DNA of 64,000 bases from Apricaphanius iberus (lineage: Eukaryota; Chordata; Actinopteri; Cyprinodontiformes; Aphaniidae), in the NCBI GenBank assembly GCA_028564705.1, contig JAPXFQ010001794.1, positions 656,001 to 720,000 on the forward strand. Direction: 5' to 3'. Below the pieces are notes generated by a model. That model saw only the letters and a list, made by a program, of their open reading frames with translations. It did no database searches and was not told the DNA's origin. Of the stretch, positions 12,109 through 23,529 are shown one piece after another. The translations under genes were made by a program, and so were the position numbers. Position 1 is the first letter of the stretch; each line of letters begins with the position of its first letter.

Positions 12109-14219
12109 TTCTTTATTCTAAATTTTTTAAAATAAGTGCTAAATATATGAAATGTTTAGAAAATACAATACACAACATGTAATATTTTACACTTTAATAC
12201 AAGTTCTGTCAATTTAACCAAACAATGACTTAACATAGTGGCTTACATATAACTACATAAAAAAGCCAAAAATTACACCGTATTGTGAACATTTTGGGGA
12301 ATACTAGTGAGGGAAGATAAATTAAATAACTCACAACATTTTATTTTCAGCTGGAGCTGAACAATTCTAACTCTCAGTACAAAATGACTGAACAATATCT
12401 ATATCAGGTCTACAATTGATGCTCAGCGTTCTGCAAATCTGTTGTGTCTTTGGTTCAACACACCTGAGTCAAATGGCTTAATAACCTTCTCAGTATGCAG
12501 TTTAGGAAGCCGTAGCCGTGTTAATGACCTGATTATTTGTATTCAGGTGTGTTGAACTAAAGGTTGCAGGTTACTGGCCCTCAGATACACACTAGTTGGT
12601 TCTACCTAATTTCAGCACTTTGGAGTCGTATAAGGAAATCACTTTGTCTTTAGTTGGACACTTTCAAGTTGTTTGCACCAAATTTTTGCATCACGATCCT
12701 TAACTCAAACATGTGCACTGAATTTATGTAAAATGTTACGTTACATTGACTGTAGTCAAATACGCTTTTTTTTTCAGTTTAGGTCTAGGGTTCAAAATTT
12801 ACTGAGGAGGAATGAGGAGTGACACTGAAAGCCTAGCAAGTAATTAGTGACAAATGGATGCAGGACAGAGGGAGAGAACAGGTTGACAGAATTAGCAGCT
12901 ACGATCAGAAATTTGTAGTAACTATGAAAACAAAAATAAAAGGAAGACAAAAAAATTGTTAAACAAAAAGTGCAAATATCTATGAGTTTTTTTATTACCG
13001 TCTTCAAAGTGAAAAAAGCTCAGTTTGCCTTTAATATGGGAACACCCAGGTGTTGATGTCATGGCTTCCCCCCCTGTCTGAGTGAGATGAAGGAATCCCT
13101 TGTTTTGTATTTTAAGGCAACATATTAATCATATTGTGTGAAATCATAAAAAATAAAAATAAATGAGCCAAGATATCAGGATGAGATGACGGACCTCGAT
13201 CAATCATCTGCAAGTCCAGACATGATGGGAACGTTCGGCCGCCATGCAGTTCGAGAAGGAGACGTATTCTGTGAGAGATGAACAGGTTTTTGGCTGTGAA
13301 AGAAAGAAAACGATAAAAATCATGTAATGATGCTGCTGAAGCTGGCATGAGACAGGACTACTATCACAACTTCAGGGTAGTTTTACCGGACCTTCACGGT
13401 ATGCGCTTGTCTCCACTTCACCGGGCTGCGACATACCTGATATTCTGTTCTGAAATTTGACTCTTGTTTTCTGCTAGAGCGACTTGTTGGGAGATATCTT
13501 TGAGGACTGACTGCTGTTGGCACAAGAGGATGCCCTGCTGACACAGAGCTGTCTAAAGTTGTGCCGTAGAGCTTGGTTGGCCAGATGGTTGTGTCATGTT
13601 TGGTGGGCGAAGCTCTAAATGAGGCAATAACTCCAGTCAGCATGTTTAAAATGTTTATTATTTGTTATTGTATTATTATTGCTGGGGAAAAATGATGCGA
13701 TCTGCGGCCGTGGTTATCACCGCGCTGCCGAAATAAAAGCAAACAAGAATTCGGTTGAAACTTTGATTTAACCCTTAGCTAGGTGGATTTAAAAAGTAAT
13801 TGAAACTACAGCTTCTGTCGTCACATAAAGACATGAAAACATGTGGCTCGCCGAATGCGCCGTTTGTCACTAATTAGTACAGCTAATTGCTTTTCCCATG
13901 GGACGAATCAGGTAGGTGACCTATTTTCAAATAGGTGAATTTTGCCAACATGAAGGATTTTCATGTCATGAATGAGGAAACTAGCCCACAGCACCTTCCT
14001 TGGCAAAATGCAAATGAAACATTTTTTATTCTCCGTCCCTCTCACACAAGAAACGGGGGGCAAACGTGATAAGCGACACCGTCAGATGTCTGGAGAAATT
14101 CGGGAGAATTTTGGCTCCGGGAGATTTTCGGGAGGGGCAATAAAATTCGGTACTTTCGCTGGAAAATCTGGAGGGCTAGTATGTATGTAAATATGTCCCT
14201 GTGATGAGACGCGCTTTGC
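12109..14219. other. Unassigned, with one short inverted repeat
   Basis: Mostly featureless. At 12452-12557 the arms ggttcaacacacctga and ttcaggtgtgttgaact form a short inverted pair of a kind common in fish dispersed repeats. Near 14090-14160 the phrases attcgggaga, ctccgggaga and tttcgggaggg suggest a repeat fragment, but I cannot name it. Confidence 0.4.
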
Positions 14220-14478
14220 TCAACAAGCTAACGCAGTAACGCAGTCTGCTTGCGAAGAAGTAACGGCAGTTTAATTACTTTTTAGCTACTGTAGTCCCTT
14301 ACTTTACCCCTTACTCAAAAAAATTTATTTGATTACAGTAACGCATTACTGGCGATAATTGCATTAAAAAATTGAGTTAATTCTAGGAATTAATTGACCC
14401 ACATTAATGCATTACCAGAATTTGTTTTGCACATATAGCCATGTTTACCTTTTCTGGTGATATAGAGAATGGGGAGTC
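14220..14478. mobile_element. hAT-derived fragments
   Basis: gctaacgcagtaacgcag and acagtaacgcattactgg, followed by ttaattctaggaattaattgacccacattaatgc, resemble internal parts of fish hAT repeats rich in taacgc/gcgtta. A similar stretch (gggtcgattaattcctagaa) lies at 49385-49405. A hAT terminus of this kind, gttaattttgacagcccta, stands alone at 16109-16127. No target duplication links these pieces. Confidence 0.4.
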
Positions 14479-15046
14479 TAAAGCTTGGTTTATGCTTGCC
14501 GCGTCCGCGAGGTCCGCACGGCTCCATGCGGCCAAATTACGTCATTTCAGTAACCGCGCCTCTCCGAGCGGCCTCCTCCCGCCCCAAAATTTTAGCAACG
14601 TGCACCAAGGAAAATTTGTAACTACGCGGACGGTCCCGCGCGGAAAAACATGGCGTACTGGCAAGAGCTCATATTGCCGGAGGTTCGTAAATAGACATCT
14701 TTATGATTTGGCCGATAGAGATCACTGTGATGAACTCGTTTTAATGGACGAGTGGACAGTCTCCTTTTTCGTCTTTTTTCCTAAGTAAACAGCATAAAAG
14801 TTCAGCTTTGTTTAAGCTCACGGGTATCACCATCGTGTAAACAACAGTGATTTCTACTTCTACTATGGTGTAGTGTTGTATGCATGCCGTAGAGCCCTAC
14901 GCCGCCCCCTACAGTCGGCAAGAATATTGGCTTTCAGCAGGGACAAGCTGCAGAAAGTATAAACGCTGCAAGAAGCCGTCTCGGCCGGTTCCGCACGTCT
15001 CGTTTCCGCGCGGAATGTTCATGCGGCAAGCATAAACCAAGGTTAA
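14479..15046. mobile_element. PIF/Harbinger MITE with TAA target duplication
   Basis: TAA at 14479-14481 and 15044-15046 flank a 562-bp element whose ends are inverted copies of A(G/C)CTTGGTTTATGCTTGCCGC. A 3-bp TWA target duplication with such ends indicates PIF/Harbinger. The interior is GC-rich (cgcgg-type words). A 115-codon + frame (14441-14788) crosses the element border and is not considered a gene. Confidence 0.85.
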
Positions 15047-15740
15047 GGCTCCTCCCCTTCCTGTCGGCCCGTGGGTCCCCAAACCGAACAAATAATGGAG
15101 CGGTAAAAGTTATTTTCTGGTCCGCTTTGTCTTACGTCCTGAATCACACATATGTTGCACTTCGATTTAAATGATAACTAATGATGGACATTTCTACGTT
15201 GTTTGTCCAGTTATTTTGGGATTTATTTTATTGTAAAAATTCGCATTTAAAATGCCTACAAATCAGAAGTCGCATACATGACGCCATTTGGCTAACGGGA
15301 GCTAGCACTAGCTATAGCACGTAAAACACCTAGAGCTTGTAGAGCTTCTCCTCCATGCTGGTTCTCACTCCACCGACTGTTTTATCCCCGACATAGCTGC
15401 TACTTTCCACATGGTCAGATTTATAGAGGTTTTGTCCGTGTTTAATGCTCCTTTCTTCATCCTGGAGGCTACGGCCATCACTCTCCTTCTTCTACAGTTG
15501 TAGTCGGCTAAACGTTTTCACACAAAACCTAAAGTAAGTTTTGCCTCCTGTTGAAAATCAGCGTTTTCTCTGCATCAAAATTAGTTTTTAAAATTCATGG
15601 ACATCATATGTTTGATCCACGGCGCATCTCAAACTGGATCAGAAAATAACTTTTATCGCTCCATTGACTCTCATTCATTTTTTTTGGCAGTAGGGGACCC
15701 ATGGACAGGAAGTAGAAGGGCGGGGCTTAGGCTCCCCATA
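15044..15740. mobile_element. Foldback element with long inverted ends
   Basis: The left arm at 15044-15135 (taaggctcctcccc, cttcctgtc..cc..gggtcccc, ggagcggtaaaagttattttctg) is repeated inverted at about 15640-15735 (cagaaaataacttttatcgctcc, ggggacccatggacaggaag, gggcggggcttaggctcc). Both arms are about 90 bp. The Harbinger MITE above sits exactly at the outer edge of the left arm, so it is the younger insertion. Family not recognised; no transposase. Confidence 0.7.
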
Positions 15741-15769
15741 GCTCTAGGCTTGTGGCACCAAAGTGCCGT

Positions 15770-16130
15770 TTATGTCAGAACCGGTACCATTATGGTGGCA
15801 GATATGGGTACCCATCCCCAGTAAGTAGGAGCTAGGAGTCTAAAGGTTGGCTGGACATTATACGCGCTTGGTGAATTGTGATCCAGTTATGTGTTCTTTA
15901 CTGCAGGTGTGACTCCTGGAGGGTGGACAGATGGAGTGGAATGAGGAAGACCTGGACCAGCGCCTGCCAATCACACCCTGAGAGAAAAAGGTATAAAGGA
16001 GGAACAGAAACAGACAGACCCTGACTCCTAACACTGGTCTGTACTCAGAAATGGTCCATCATATCCAACCTGTAATTCCACAAATTCATTTACCTGCATT
16101 AATGCGTTAATTTTGACAGCCCTAGTCTTA
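15770..16130. mobile_element. hAT terminus fragments
   Basis: 15777-15822 (aaccggtaccattatgg..atatgggtacccatcccca) resembles the end of the hAT element at 49252-50330, whose right end reads ggatacccatcccta. 16109-16127 is a second, different hAT-like end (ttaattttgacagcccta). The stretch between has no recognised content. Confidence 0.4.
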
Positions 16131-16249
16131 ATATGAAGAAACACAAAAATAAATAAGTAAAAGAAATGTTATTCATTTTTCATTCAGCAGGCAGAAACAC
16201 ATTTTGTAATTCCAACTGAGCTAAAACAGGAACATGCTAGCATTAGCTA

Positions 16250-17013
16250 GTTAACACCATTGGTGGAAAGAGTACTGGAAAATCTGTACTCAAGTACAAG
16301 TACTGTTACATTGCTAAAATATTACTCAATTACAAGTACTGGTGTTAGAGAAATACTCAAGTAAAAGTACAAAATGTTCCTAAAAAAAATACTCAGAGTA
16401 TTAGTTCCTTTTAACGGCTGATGTCACCGTCACTTCTCCAGACTAGGGCTGGAAATTTTGTTCTCCTTTACCAAAAGTTAAAACACCAACAATCTGTTAA
16501 TCATTAATAATTGATAAGATACAAAACAAGATTTTTTTCCCTCATTTTTTTTCTCATTTTCAGTTTTTATTTCCTTATTCAGCAAATTTCCCCACAGAAA
16601 ATAAAAACTAAATGACAAGAGGAGCCACGACTATTGATTAAATATCCATAAATCCATTTTTAACTTGTTAAATTCTTAATTTATAATCAATGAAAGATCA
16701 ATCATCAACATCCTTTTTTTGTTTTGTTTTTTCCGTCCGCATGGCCAATTTTTCATCGGCTTGTTTGCTATCAAATCACCTTACTGGCTACAAAAATGCA
16801 GATAAAAGTTTTGGATATGAAGTAAAATTGTACTCAGTACTCAACTATGATTTTAAAAGTAATTTAGTAGATTACATGGATTAATGAATACTTAAGTACA
16901 AGTAAAAGTACAGACTGGTAAATCTACTCATAAAAGTACAAATACCCCTAAAAACTACTTAATTAAAGTAATCTGAGTATTTATAATTAATTACTTCCAC
17001 CTCTGGTTAACAC
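16250..17013. mobile_element. hAT element (GGTGGAAAG ends) with perfect 8-bp duplication
   Basis: GTTAACAC at 16250-16257 and 17006-17013 flank a 748-bp element that starts CATTGGTGGAAAG and ends ACTTCCACCTCTG. Its subterminal regions are full of the palindromic word agtacaagta/tactt, a hallmark of this fish repeat. No transposase is seen, so it is non-autonomous. Confidence 0.85.
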
Positions 17014-17753
17014 CAATAGTCAAAAATGCTAATAGCTGTTAGCCTAATAGCACCGTAGCCTCCGCAGTGGAAAAGCTAAGTAGAAGACAAACTGAAACTA
17101 TGAGTTATGATAAATTAACCTAAGCACTGAAATCCCATCATATCAGAAGGACATCTGCATCTCTGAGAACTTTTATGTCTCTCTGTGGAAGTTGGGAAGT
17201 AGGTTCTGTTTAATTAACGAAGGGAAACAGAGTCAACCCGCGGTTCAACAACACAACCGCCACAAATCAGTCAACAGATCTCATTTAAATGCATCTGCAG
17301 CAATTCGCCCGAGTCCGACAAAGCTGGGGCGTGATGCAACGCGGCGCAACCACAGAGGAGTTCATGTGTTGCTGCTGTCAGCCGCCTCTTCCTCTCAACA
17401 GCCGAGTTTTAACTCTGACAGCCACTGATGCCATCCTTCATGTCCGGGACAAAGGTGACGGTGGGTTGCCTGCATTTGGCATCTAAATGATGACATGAAA
17501 ATGTAATAATGGAGACAGACGAAGGTCAGGGGGACAAAAAGAGACAGGGATAGAAATGTGTCAGAAAGAGGAAAGTGATGGAATGCTTTTATGTTAGCTT
17601 CCTATGGGATCAGACGGATGTTAGCATTGATCCTGAAGCTGTTTAGCAGAGTTAGGATTCACATTTACAGTTAGACCACGGCACAGATTTATTCTGCTGC
17701 ATGACTGTAAAAGTAGAGCTTTTTATTGGCACTCGGGTTCAAAAAGGTAAGAC
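17014..17753. other. Unassigned stretch
   Basis: No gene supported. Short frames at 17192-17428 + and 17289-17486 + overlap in different phases and look random. Confidence 0.45.
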
Positions 17754-17892
17754 TTATGGAGAGAAAACAGACTCAATATCTGACACCTGATTTAAAACTT
17801 ATGTCCAAAGTTACACAAAAAACAGGCTGACCAAAGTTACATATCAGGTGTTATGCACACACAGGTATAATGAGCCTATTTTCTCTCCATAA
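17754..17892. repeat. Compact 139-bp inverted repeat
   Basis: TTATGGAGAGAAAACAG at 17754-17770 pairs with CTATTTTCTCTCCATAA at 17876-17892 (16 of 17 positions). Inner blocks gacacctgat and atatcaggtgt also pair, as do two copies of ccaaagttac. The whole can fold into one imperfect hairpin. It could be a small MITE; no target duplication longer than TTA/TA can be read. Confidence 0.65.
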
Positions 17893-18044
17893 TGACTGTT
17901 TTATCACTAAATATTGAATCTTAGATCTCTGCTTATGGAAACATGATTAGAAATCACATCTTAATAACCTGGCAGGATAGATTCAACTGATAAAAACAGA
18001 AAGACTAACAGAAATAATGTCTATTACTTATTATGAACACATTG

Positions 18045-18560
18045 TTTAACCAAGGCGAGGCAATTATATTAATATGGCACGCTTTCAACACAAGGCAATT
18101 CAAAGCCCAAATACAAACGTGTGAAAATTAATACAGAGATTCACTAAAGGAAAGCATAAAAGGAAATTTATGTAAAATTATGAAAATTAAAAACAAAACA
18201 TTTACTGATTGACAAGAGCAATAAGAGTATAAGCAGTAAGAGTAATAAGAAACAATAAAAGCAAAATTAGTTACTCATAATCAAGTCTAAATAGATACGT
18301 TTTAATTTTAGATTTAATAGAGTTCAGTGTCTCTCAGCTTTGCATTCTCCTGGTAGTTTGTTCCAGATATGAGGAGTATAGAAACTAAAAGCTGCTTCTC
18401 CATGTTTGGTTCTGGTTCTAGAGACGATCAGTAAACTAGACTGGTCTGGATGGTTTGTACCATGATAGCAGATCTCTAATGTACTCTGTTGCTAAACCAT
18501 TAAGTGATTTATAAACTAATAAAGATGGAAAACATGTGGTACACAATAAAAGTCGATGAT
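18045..18560 (-). mobile_element. LINE family B 3' end (CR1/L2-type)
   Basis: The leftmost part (ggcgaggcaattatattaatatggcac..ttcaacacaaggcaattcaaa) is the LINE tail also present at 30178-30525 and 48034-48300. The right part (18330-18540: gttccagatatgaggagtatagaaactaaaagctgcttctcc, gttctggttctagagacgatcagtaaacta) is the antisense of the C-terminal coding end, shared with 48400-48570 and 58800-58970. Stops break every frame. Confidence 0.8.
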
Positions 18561-18583
18561 TTGTTTAGAGAAGGAAACATGAC

Positions 18584-19750
18584 TTAAAGGAAACGTATGT
18601 AAGAAATGTATTTTAATCAATCGCAAAATGGCCCCGATATGTCACTAGACATTAAGAAATCATGTTCTTTTGAAATACTTATATCACTATCAACAGTGGT
18701 CCGGCCAGGATATTGTTATGTAAAAGTTAAAGTTGCAGCCCTCAAGTGACGTTATTGTTGTCATGTTCTGTTTTGGTCTGAGGCTCCGCCCTCAAGCTAT
18801 CTACGAATCACGAAGTCAGTAGAGTTTCCTCATCCGGGTTGCCAGCTCTGCTTTGTTTACCACAGCTGAAGCTCCGAACGTTACGGACAAAACATGTATA
18901 AAGTTACGAAACCTGAAAGACCTCGTTATCAATACGAAATACGTCGTGACAAAGTCCGAAATAAAACAAGGATTTGTATAGGAGATGCCTTTGAAAGATG
19001 GAGACGGCTGAAAACGGAGAAGACTTTGAATACAGACGTCAATTTTCTCCTGGACAGATAAGATTCACCTGTTTGGCTAACTTACTTGTACTTAATGTAA
19101 ATTGACATTTCAAATATTCACGACAGTTGAACAAAGTTTTGCATGTTAGTGGAAAGTAACGTTACGTTAGCGCATATGGAGGAGATTGGTCATCAAATTA
19201 ATAAGGTAAGGAATCGTTTGGGAGATAAAAACGACGAGTCGTCATTGCTAACATTAGCATCAGGGCCCGTTTCTTTGTCATTATGCTGAACTGTCGAGGA
19301 AAACAAAACAGCCTGTAGATTCTGGCAACGTGAAACGTAATGGAGACGTATTTAGTAGCCTATACCTCAGTACAAATAATTCCTCATTCGTTCTTCGCGT
19401 ACATTGTGGACTGAACATGCTGCAAGTTAACCTGTATGACCATTGCTAATGTTATTTAGTTAGGGTCAGCCGTTCCTGCTGGATTCCGCAGCGGATGGCA
19501 ACCTCGAGTCAGGAAGGGATACACAGTTCTACTGTATTTTGAATGTGATTGCAGTACCGCTTTTGGCCACAATGCTACATAAGTTTCCTTTATATGTTAT
19601 CCTGTCACAAAGTAAATCCAGAATTATGTGGGTTCCTCCGGTCCAATCAGACAGCAGCTGAAAAGCAATATTGGGTGATTTATGATCTTGTTGCTTATTC
19701 AGGCGATTAGTAGTCTGCAACCTTTACCATCCAAAGACCCGTTTTGTGCT
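18584..19750 (+). mobile_element. TTAAAGG-type DNA transposon relic
   Basis: TTAAAGGAAACGTATGTAAG at 18584-18603 fits the left end of a Kolobok/T2-like (TTAA) element. The following words (gaaatgtattttaatcaatc, aaaatggccccgatatgtcactagacattaagaaatcatg) are those I recall from a common fish repeat. A right end of the form ...CCTTTAA was not found, so the element is truncated or its end has decayed; the stated end is a guess. It contains the short coding exon at 18894-19061. Confidence 0.5.
18894..19061 (+). CDS. 55-codon frame: first exon of a DNA-transposon protein?
   Basis: An ATG at 18894 opens a 55-codon frame ending TAA at 19059-19061. The peptide starts MYKVTKPERPRY and contains RRDKVRNKTRICIGDAFERW, then RRLKTEKTLNTDV and FLLDR. 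It is Arg/Lys-rich, and the phrase RNKTRxxIGxAFxRWRxL is one I recall from uncharacterised fish proteins associated with repeats; this is memory, not a search. The frame stops just after cagataag; if the A was once G this would be a normal splice donor (cag/gtaag), suggesting a first exon whose donor was lost. It lies inside a TTAA element, so a transposon origin is likely. Function unknown. Confidence 0.45.
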   Translation: MYKVTKPERPRYQYEIRRDKVRNKTRICIGDAFERWRRLKTEKTLNTDVNFLLDR

Positions 19751-19889
19751 CAATGCAGGTAAATAAAACTCAGTTACGTGAGCTTAAGAAAAACATTTTT
19801 TTTTATAGTAATCTACTACAGTATATGTGTTGTCATTCCCAAAGAGCCACCATTATATTTCTGTTTTTAGGTTTTTAAAGAAAGAAAAC

Positions 19890-20192
19890 CATAAAATGTT
19901 AGCAGAAAAAGAACAGCTGAGCCTTCTCGCCCTGGACACTCTTTAACCTGCTCCTCTCAGGCAGGACCCTCCGGTCCATCCAGACCAGAACAGTTTCTTC
20001 CCCTCTGCTGTGTACAATAACCATAAGACCGTTCCCACCACCTGATCTGTATCAGCCACATTACCCATATGCTGTTTTTCTGCACCTGTCTGATCTGCAC
20101 TGATCGTTATCTGCACTCCTGTTTATATCAATCTGTTTAGCACCTTTTATTTTTATTATTATTTAGGTGTTTGTCTTTTTTCAATGCACAAA
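19890..20192 (+). mobile_element. LINE 3' end interrupted by Rex3 (left part)
   Basis: Plus-strand words translate to a LINE C-terminus: LFNLLLSGRTLRS...RTVSSP, from the type LFNLLPSGRRYR..RTxRLKNSFFP. A 3' UTR follows (gcaccttttatttttattattatttagg). The sequence resumes after the Rex3 copy at 22634 and ends with a polyadenylation-like gcaataaaccctttctgattctg. The clade is not identified. Confidence 0.65.
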
Positions 20193-22624
20193 ATACATCC
20201 ATCCATCTTCTTACGCTTGTCCGGGGTCCGGTCACGGGGGCAGTAGCCTAAGCAAAGAGACCCAGACTTCCCTCTCCTCAGCTACTTGGGCCAGATCCTC
20301 TGGAGGAATCCCGAGGCGTTCCCAGGCCAGCTGGGAGACATAATCCCTCCAGGGGGTCCTGGGTCTTCCTCTGGGTCTCCTCCCGGTGGGACGTGCCCGA
20401 AACACCTCACCAGGGAGGCGTCCAGGAGGCATCCTGACCAGATGCCCGAGCCACCTCAACTGGCTCCTCTCGATGTGGAGGAGCAGCGGCTCTACTCTGA
20501 GCCCCCTGTGGATGACCGAGCTTCTCACCCTATCTCTAAGGGAGAACCCAGCATCCTGTGGAGGAAACTCATTTCAGCCGCCTGTATCTGTGATCTCGTT
20601 CTTTCGGTCACCACCCAGAGTTCATGACCATAGATGAGGGTAGGAACGTAGATCGACCGGTAAATCGAGAGCCTTGCCTTTCGGCTCAGCTCTCCCTTCA
20701 TCACGACAGACCGGTACAGCGCCTGCATAACTGCAGACACCTTACCAATCCGTCCATCGATCTCCCACTCCATTTATCCCTCATTCGTGAAATAGACCCC
20801 CAGATACCTAAACTCCCCCACTTGAGGAAGGACCTCATCCCCGACCCGGAGAAGGCACTCTACTCTTTTCTGGCTCAGGATCATGGTCTCGGATTTGGAG
20901 GTGCTGATCCTCATCCCAGCCGCTCCACAGTCGGCTGCTAACCGCTCCAACGAGATCTGTAGATCACTTTCAGATGAAGCCAATAAGACCACATCATCTG
21001 CGAAAAGCAGAGACCCGATCCTGAGGTCACCAAAACGGATCCCCTCCACGCCTTGGCTGCGCCTAGAAATCCTGTCCATAAACGTTATGAACAGGATCGG
21101 TGACAGAGGGAAACCTTGGCGGAGTCCAGCTCTCACCAGGAATGAGTCCGACTTACTGCCGACAATGCGAACCAGACTCTGATACCAGTCATACAGGGAC
21201 CTAACAGCCCGTATCAAAGGGTCCGGTACCCCATACTCCCGGTGTACCCCCCACAGGACACCCCGAGGGACACGGTCGAACGGCTTCTCCAAGTCCATAA
21301 AGCACATGTAGACCGGTTGGGCGAATTCCCACATATCCTCCAGGACCCTGCCGAGGGTGTAGAGCTGGTCCAGTGTTCCACGGCCAGGACAAAAACCGCA
21401 TTGTTCCTCCTGAATCCGAGGTTCGACTATCCGTCGGACCCTCCTCTCCAGAACCCCTTTTTAAAGAGGGGGACCACCACCCCGGTCTGCCAATCCAAGG
21501 GAACTGCCCCCAATGTCCACGCAATATTGCAGAGCCGCGTCAACCAACACAGCCCTACAACATCCAGAGCCTTGTGGAAGTCCGGCCGAATCTCATCCAC
21601 CTCCTTGCCTTGCCACCAAGGAGCTTTTTAACAACCACAGTGACTTCAGCACCAGAGATTGGAGAGCCCGTCCCAGAGTCCTCAGACTGTGCTTCCAAAC
21701 AGGAAGGCGTGTCGATGGGATTGAGGAGGTCTTCGAAGTATTCCATCCACCGATCCAAAACGTCCCGCGTTGAGGTCAGCAGCACACCGCCCCCACTGTA
21801 AACAGTGTTGGTGGCAGACCGCTTCCCCCCCCTTGAGACGCCGGATGGTGGACCAGAATCGCTTCGAAGCCATACAGAAGTCGTTCTCAATGGTCTCTCC
21901 AAACTCCTCCTACACCCGAGTTTTTGCCTCAGCGACCATCCGAGCCGCACTCCGCTGGGCCTGCCGGTACCTATCAGCTGCTTCCGGAGTCCCACAGGCC
22001 AAAAAGGCCCGATAGGACTCCTTCTTCAGCTTGACAGCATCCCTCACCGCTGGTGTCCACCAGCGGGTTCAAGGGTTGCCGCCGCGACAGGCACCAACTA
22101 CCTTACGGCCACAACTACGGTCAGCTGCTTCGACAATGGAGGCATGGAACATGGCCCATTCGGACTCAATGTCCCCCGCCTCCCCCGGGACGTGTTTGAA
22201 GTTCTGCTGGAGGTGAGAGTTGAAACCCTTTTTGGCCAGAGACTCCGCCAGACGTTCCCAGCAGACCCTCACAACACGTTTGGACCTGCAAGGTCTGTCC
22301 GGCGTCCCCCACCATCGGAGCCGACTCACCACCAGGTAGTGGTCGGTGGATAGCTCCGCCCCTCTCCTCACCTGAGTGTCCAAAACATGCGGTCGCAGGT
22401 CAGATGAAACGACAACTAAGTCGATCATCGAGCTGCAGCTTAGTGTGTCCTGGTGCCAAGTGCACACATGAACACCCTTATGCTTGAACATGGTGTTCGT
22501 TATGGACAATCCATTACGAGCACAGAAGTCCAACAACAAAACACCAATCGGGTTCAGATCGGGGGGGCCATACCGCCCAACCACGCCTCTCCAGGTCTCA
22601 CTGTCATTGCCCACATGAGCGTTG
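20193..22624 (-). mobile_element. Rex3 (RTE-clade) LINE, 5'-truncated, with 9-bp target duplication
   Basis: ATGCACAAA occurs at 20184-20192 and 22625-22633, directly bordering the element: a target-site duplication. Read on the minus strand, the element ends with gatggatggatg repeats (20196-20207), the short simple-repeat tail usual for RTE elements. The segment 21473-21492 agrees at every fixed position with the site I remember for the standard Rex3 reverse PCR primer; the forward site near 21095 matches mostly. The copy is about 2.4 kb and starts within the endonuclease, so roughly the 5' quarter is missing. Confidence 0.92.
20232..22624 (-). pseudogene. Rex3 endonuclease-reverse transcriptase (frameshifted)
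   Basis: Minus-strand order: APE endonuclease C-terminus ([57 protein letters not shown]) at about 22290-22624; a linker in several frames (21200-22070); RT core at 20774-21334 with MDLEKPFDRV, GLRQGFPLSPILF and the catalytic FADDVVLLAS; connection GMRISTSKSETMILS and EFRYLGV; then SIYVPTLIYGHELWVVTERTRS (20525-20773); and the C-terminus LRWLGHLVRMPPGRLPGEVF...SLLRLLPP (20232-20528). Catalytic FADD is intact, but at least three frame changes separate the pieces, so it cannot encode a working protein. LEKPFD for the usual LEKAFD is a further substitution. Large + strand frames here (20286-20627, 21373-21801, 21805-22353) are antisense shadows. Confidence 0.92.
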
Positions 22625-22633
22625 ATGCACAAA

Positions 22634-22705
22634 GTGCCGCAGCAATTTTCTAATGTTGTAAATCTTTGCAACATTTGGCAATAAACCCTTTCTGATTCTG
22701 AAAGA
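22634..22705 (+). mobile_element. LINE 3' end interrupted by Rex3 (right part)
   Basis: Continuation of the 19890-20192 LINE tail after the Rex3 insertion. gcaataaaccctttctgattctg is a typical LINE end with a poly-A signal (aataaa). Confidence 0.6.
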
Positions 22706-23529
22706 GGATGGATTCATTTTCTGCTGAGTTTTTGACATTTGTGGCCAAACTTTCCACCTTTAACAGAAAACGTATCCCAGGCTCGATGTTGATGGATGAT
22801 GAATTAGAGGAGGGGGGAATCAGAGAAGTGATTGTTGTGGCGGGTTTTGGGTGGTTTTTACAGCTTTGAAAACTCTAATGAAATATCTGTGTTTAGCCAT
22901 ATATGTTGCTGATTGTATTTTTGTATTTTGATATTATGGACCCCAGGAAGCCTGTTGTGGAAGCTAATGGGGATCCAAATAAAACAATAAAAACAACCTC
23001 TAAATTTTCTAAGTTAAGTTTGGTCTGCCTCACACACGCACCGTCAGTTTCTCTCTGTGGGGAAAAAAAAAAACGAAATAATAATTCTGTGTGTAATAAT
23101 GCCAACAATGCCCCTCCACATCAATGTGAGCACAAAGCATCCTGGGGGATCACGCTGCTTCCCAAACACATCAAAGCTGCTGGCATTCAGGCAGATTTCT
23201 GTCTCTTCCTGGACATTATTCATATGAAGACTCATATTGAAGTCCAGCTCCTCCTGAGTGAGCCTCCATCTCCACATAAATCACAGTAAAAACCTTTATC
23301 AGTGCAACTAGAAGTAGTAGTAGTCAAGCTACACTTTTAACAGTGATTTTGGATTACATTTTAGATTACCTAATTATTATATTTAAATTGGAGATATAGC
23401 AATATCAATAAAAAATACCCACATTGTTTTGTTAATGAACCCAACACTCCTGTGTTTGCATGTTCATTATAGAACATATGGCTGATAAGTTTTATCATAA
23501 GTAAATAAGGCAGTTTTAGCAAACAAATC
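22706..23529. other. Unassigned stretch
   Basis: No repeat or gene identified. A 128-codon + frame (22903-23289) and antisense frames overlap; neither resembles a known protein. A short poly-A lies at about 23062-23072. Confidence 0.4.

Noticed and set aside
20286..22353. Several plus-strand frames of 80 to 182 codons
   Set aside because: They are antisense to the Rex3 endonuclease-RT and resemble no protein in their own right.
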